Below, piece after piece: positions 22,613-23,179 of a stretch of 23,179 nt of DNA (within the stretch, counting starts at the first letter, position 1; each line of letters opens with the position of its first letter). Origin of the DNA: SFJ001 sp045118955 (GTDB lineage Bacteria; Bacillota; Clostridia; Oscillospirales; Ruminococcaceae); contig JBGVKB010000068.1 in NCBI GenBank assembly GCA_045118955.1, forward strand, positions 1-23,179. Direction: 5' to 3'. The position numbers and the translations under genes were made by a program. Below the pieces are notes generated by a model that saw only the letters and a list, made by a program, of their open reading frames with translations, made no database searches and was not told where the DNA came from.

Positions 22613-23179
22613 CTATCCATCAATGGTGGACACACCCATCGTGGTTTCCTCCAGTACATCCAGAAGCACCTTCACCGTGTCCAGACTGGTCAGCATGGTA
22701 ATGCCGTTTTCAATGGCACAGCGGCGGATCTGTGCGCCGTCCTTGTAGTGGACACCGGAGAGAATGGCGCGTGTATTGATGACATAGCTCACATATCCGG
22801 CACGGATGGAGTCCAAAATCTCCTCACTGCCCTCACTGAGCTTTTTGCGGATTCTGGTACGGATGCCGTGTTCTTTCAGGAACTGTGCGGTCATGGTGGT
22901 CGCTTCGATATTGAAGCCCATTTCATAGAAGCGGCGCACCAACGGCAGGGCTTCCTCCTTATCCTCATCCGCCAGCGTTACAATGACCGTTCCATAGTTG
23001 AGCATATGGATACCGGACGCCACAAACGCCTTATACATGGCGCGGTGCAGCTTTTTGTCATAGCCAATAGCCTCGCCGGTGGACTTCATCTCCGGGGAGA
23101 GATATGCATCCATGCCCCGCAGCTTGGAGAAGGAAAAGGCCGGTGCTTTGACATAGCAGCGTTCTTTTTCTTTGGGATA
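22613..23179 (-). CDS. carB: Carbamoyl-phosphate synthase large subunit, C-terminal part
   Basis: The last 188 codons of the ATP-grasp large subunit that makes carbamoyl phosphate for arginine and pyrimidines; the rest lies right of the window. Seen: VKAPAFSFSKLRGMDAYLSPEMKSTGE, split as the end of the second ATP-grasp domain (VKAPAFSFSKLRG) and the conserved LSPEMKSTGE, then the allosteric MGS-like domain (GTVIVTLADEDKEEAL, GFNIEATTMTAQFLKEHGI, VINTR, then the end region). The frame is open from the window edge to a TAG at 22613-22615. Its base composition is AT-richer than the cluster to the left. It appears to form a transcription unit with the dapF remnant. Confidence 0.93.
   Translation of the reverse strand, partial: YPKEKERCYVKAPAFSFSKLRGMDAYLSPEMKSTGEAIGYDKKLHRAMYKAFVASGIHMLNYGTVIVTLADEDKEEALPLVRRFYEMGFNIEATTMTAQFLKEHGIRTRIRKKLSEGSEEILDSIRAGYVSYVINTRAILSGVHYKDGAQIRRCAIENGITMLTSLDTVKVLLDVLEETTMGVSTIDG

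Noticed and set aside
1..23179. tRNA, rRNA or CRISPR array
   Set aside because: No tRNA cloverleaf signature, rRNA sequence or regularly spaced repeats were seen on either strand while reading. The only structured RNA I can support is the valS T-box.

Overview
The window looks like the chromosome of a GC-rich member of the Clostridia, most likely the Oscillospiraceae/Ruminococcaceae (the Faecalibacterium, Gemmiger and Subdoligranulum neighbourhood). This is an inference from a Firmicutes-type valS T-box leader, strong AGGAGG ribosome binding sites, a Tn916-family integrase, and a high-GC core with very C/G-biased third codon positions. No species can be named from the sequence alone.

Layout. 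Positions 1-1789 are AT-richer and carry the 3' end of one tyrosine recombinase and a complete second one of the same family. This is probably the end of an integrated element that continues to the left. Positions 1790-9544 are core genes on the plus strand: a low-molecular-weight tyrosine phosphatase, a MATE efflux pump, valS under a T-box with a YczE-like membrane protein 4 nt behind it, and a VanZ-like membrane protein overlapping folC. Positions 9628-10299 carry trxA and a frame-broken small membrane protein on the minus strand. Positions 10441-11872 return to the plus strand with an AT-rich methyltransferase and an unidentified 200-residue protein.

From 11935 to the end everything is on the minus strand. 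In transcription order (right to left) there is the 3' end of carB, a truncated and frame-broken dapF remnant, a cytoplasmic 5'-nucleotidase-family phosphohydrolase, then a stripped-down cell wall and division cluster (PASTA penicillin-binding protein, ftsW, murA, ftsZ, a DivIVA-like coiled-coil protein), and finally a 2-hydroxycarboxylate transporter.

How they work together. The PBP transpeptidase and FtsW glycosyltransferase form the septal peptidoglycan synthase, MurA makes the first committed precursor, FtsZ forms the division ring, and the coiled-coil protein beside ftsZ is a candidate division or polarity factor. Regulation that can be read directly: a complete valS T-box with its own consensus promoter, good sigma-70-type promoters for trxA, ftsZ, the methyltransferase and the small membrane protein, and several strong intrinsic terminators.

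I did not find a clearly new multi-gene system. The points most worth checking are the tandem integrases, the valS-yczE co-transcription, the strong terminator placed directly before the PBP gene, the hairpin in the ftsZ leader, the DivIVA-like protein, and three frame breaks that all fall in runs of A.
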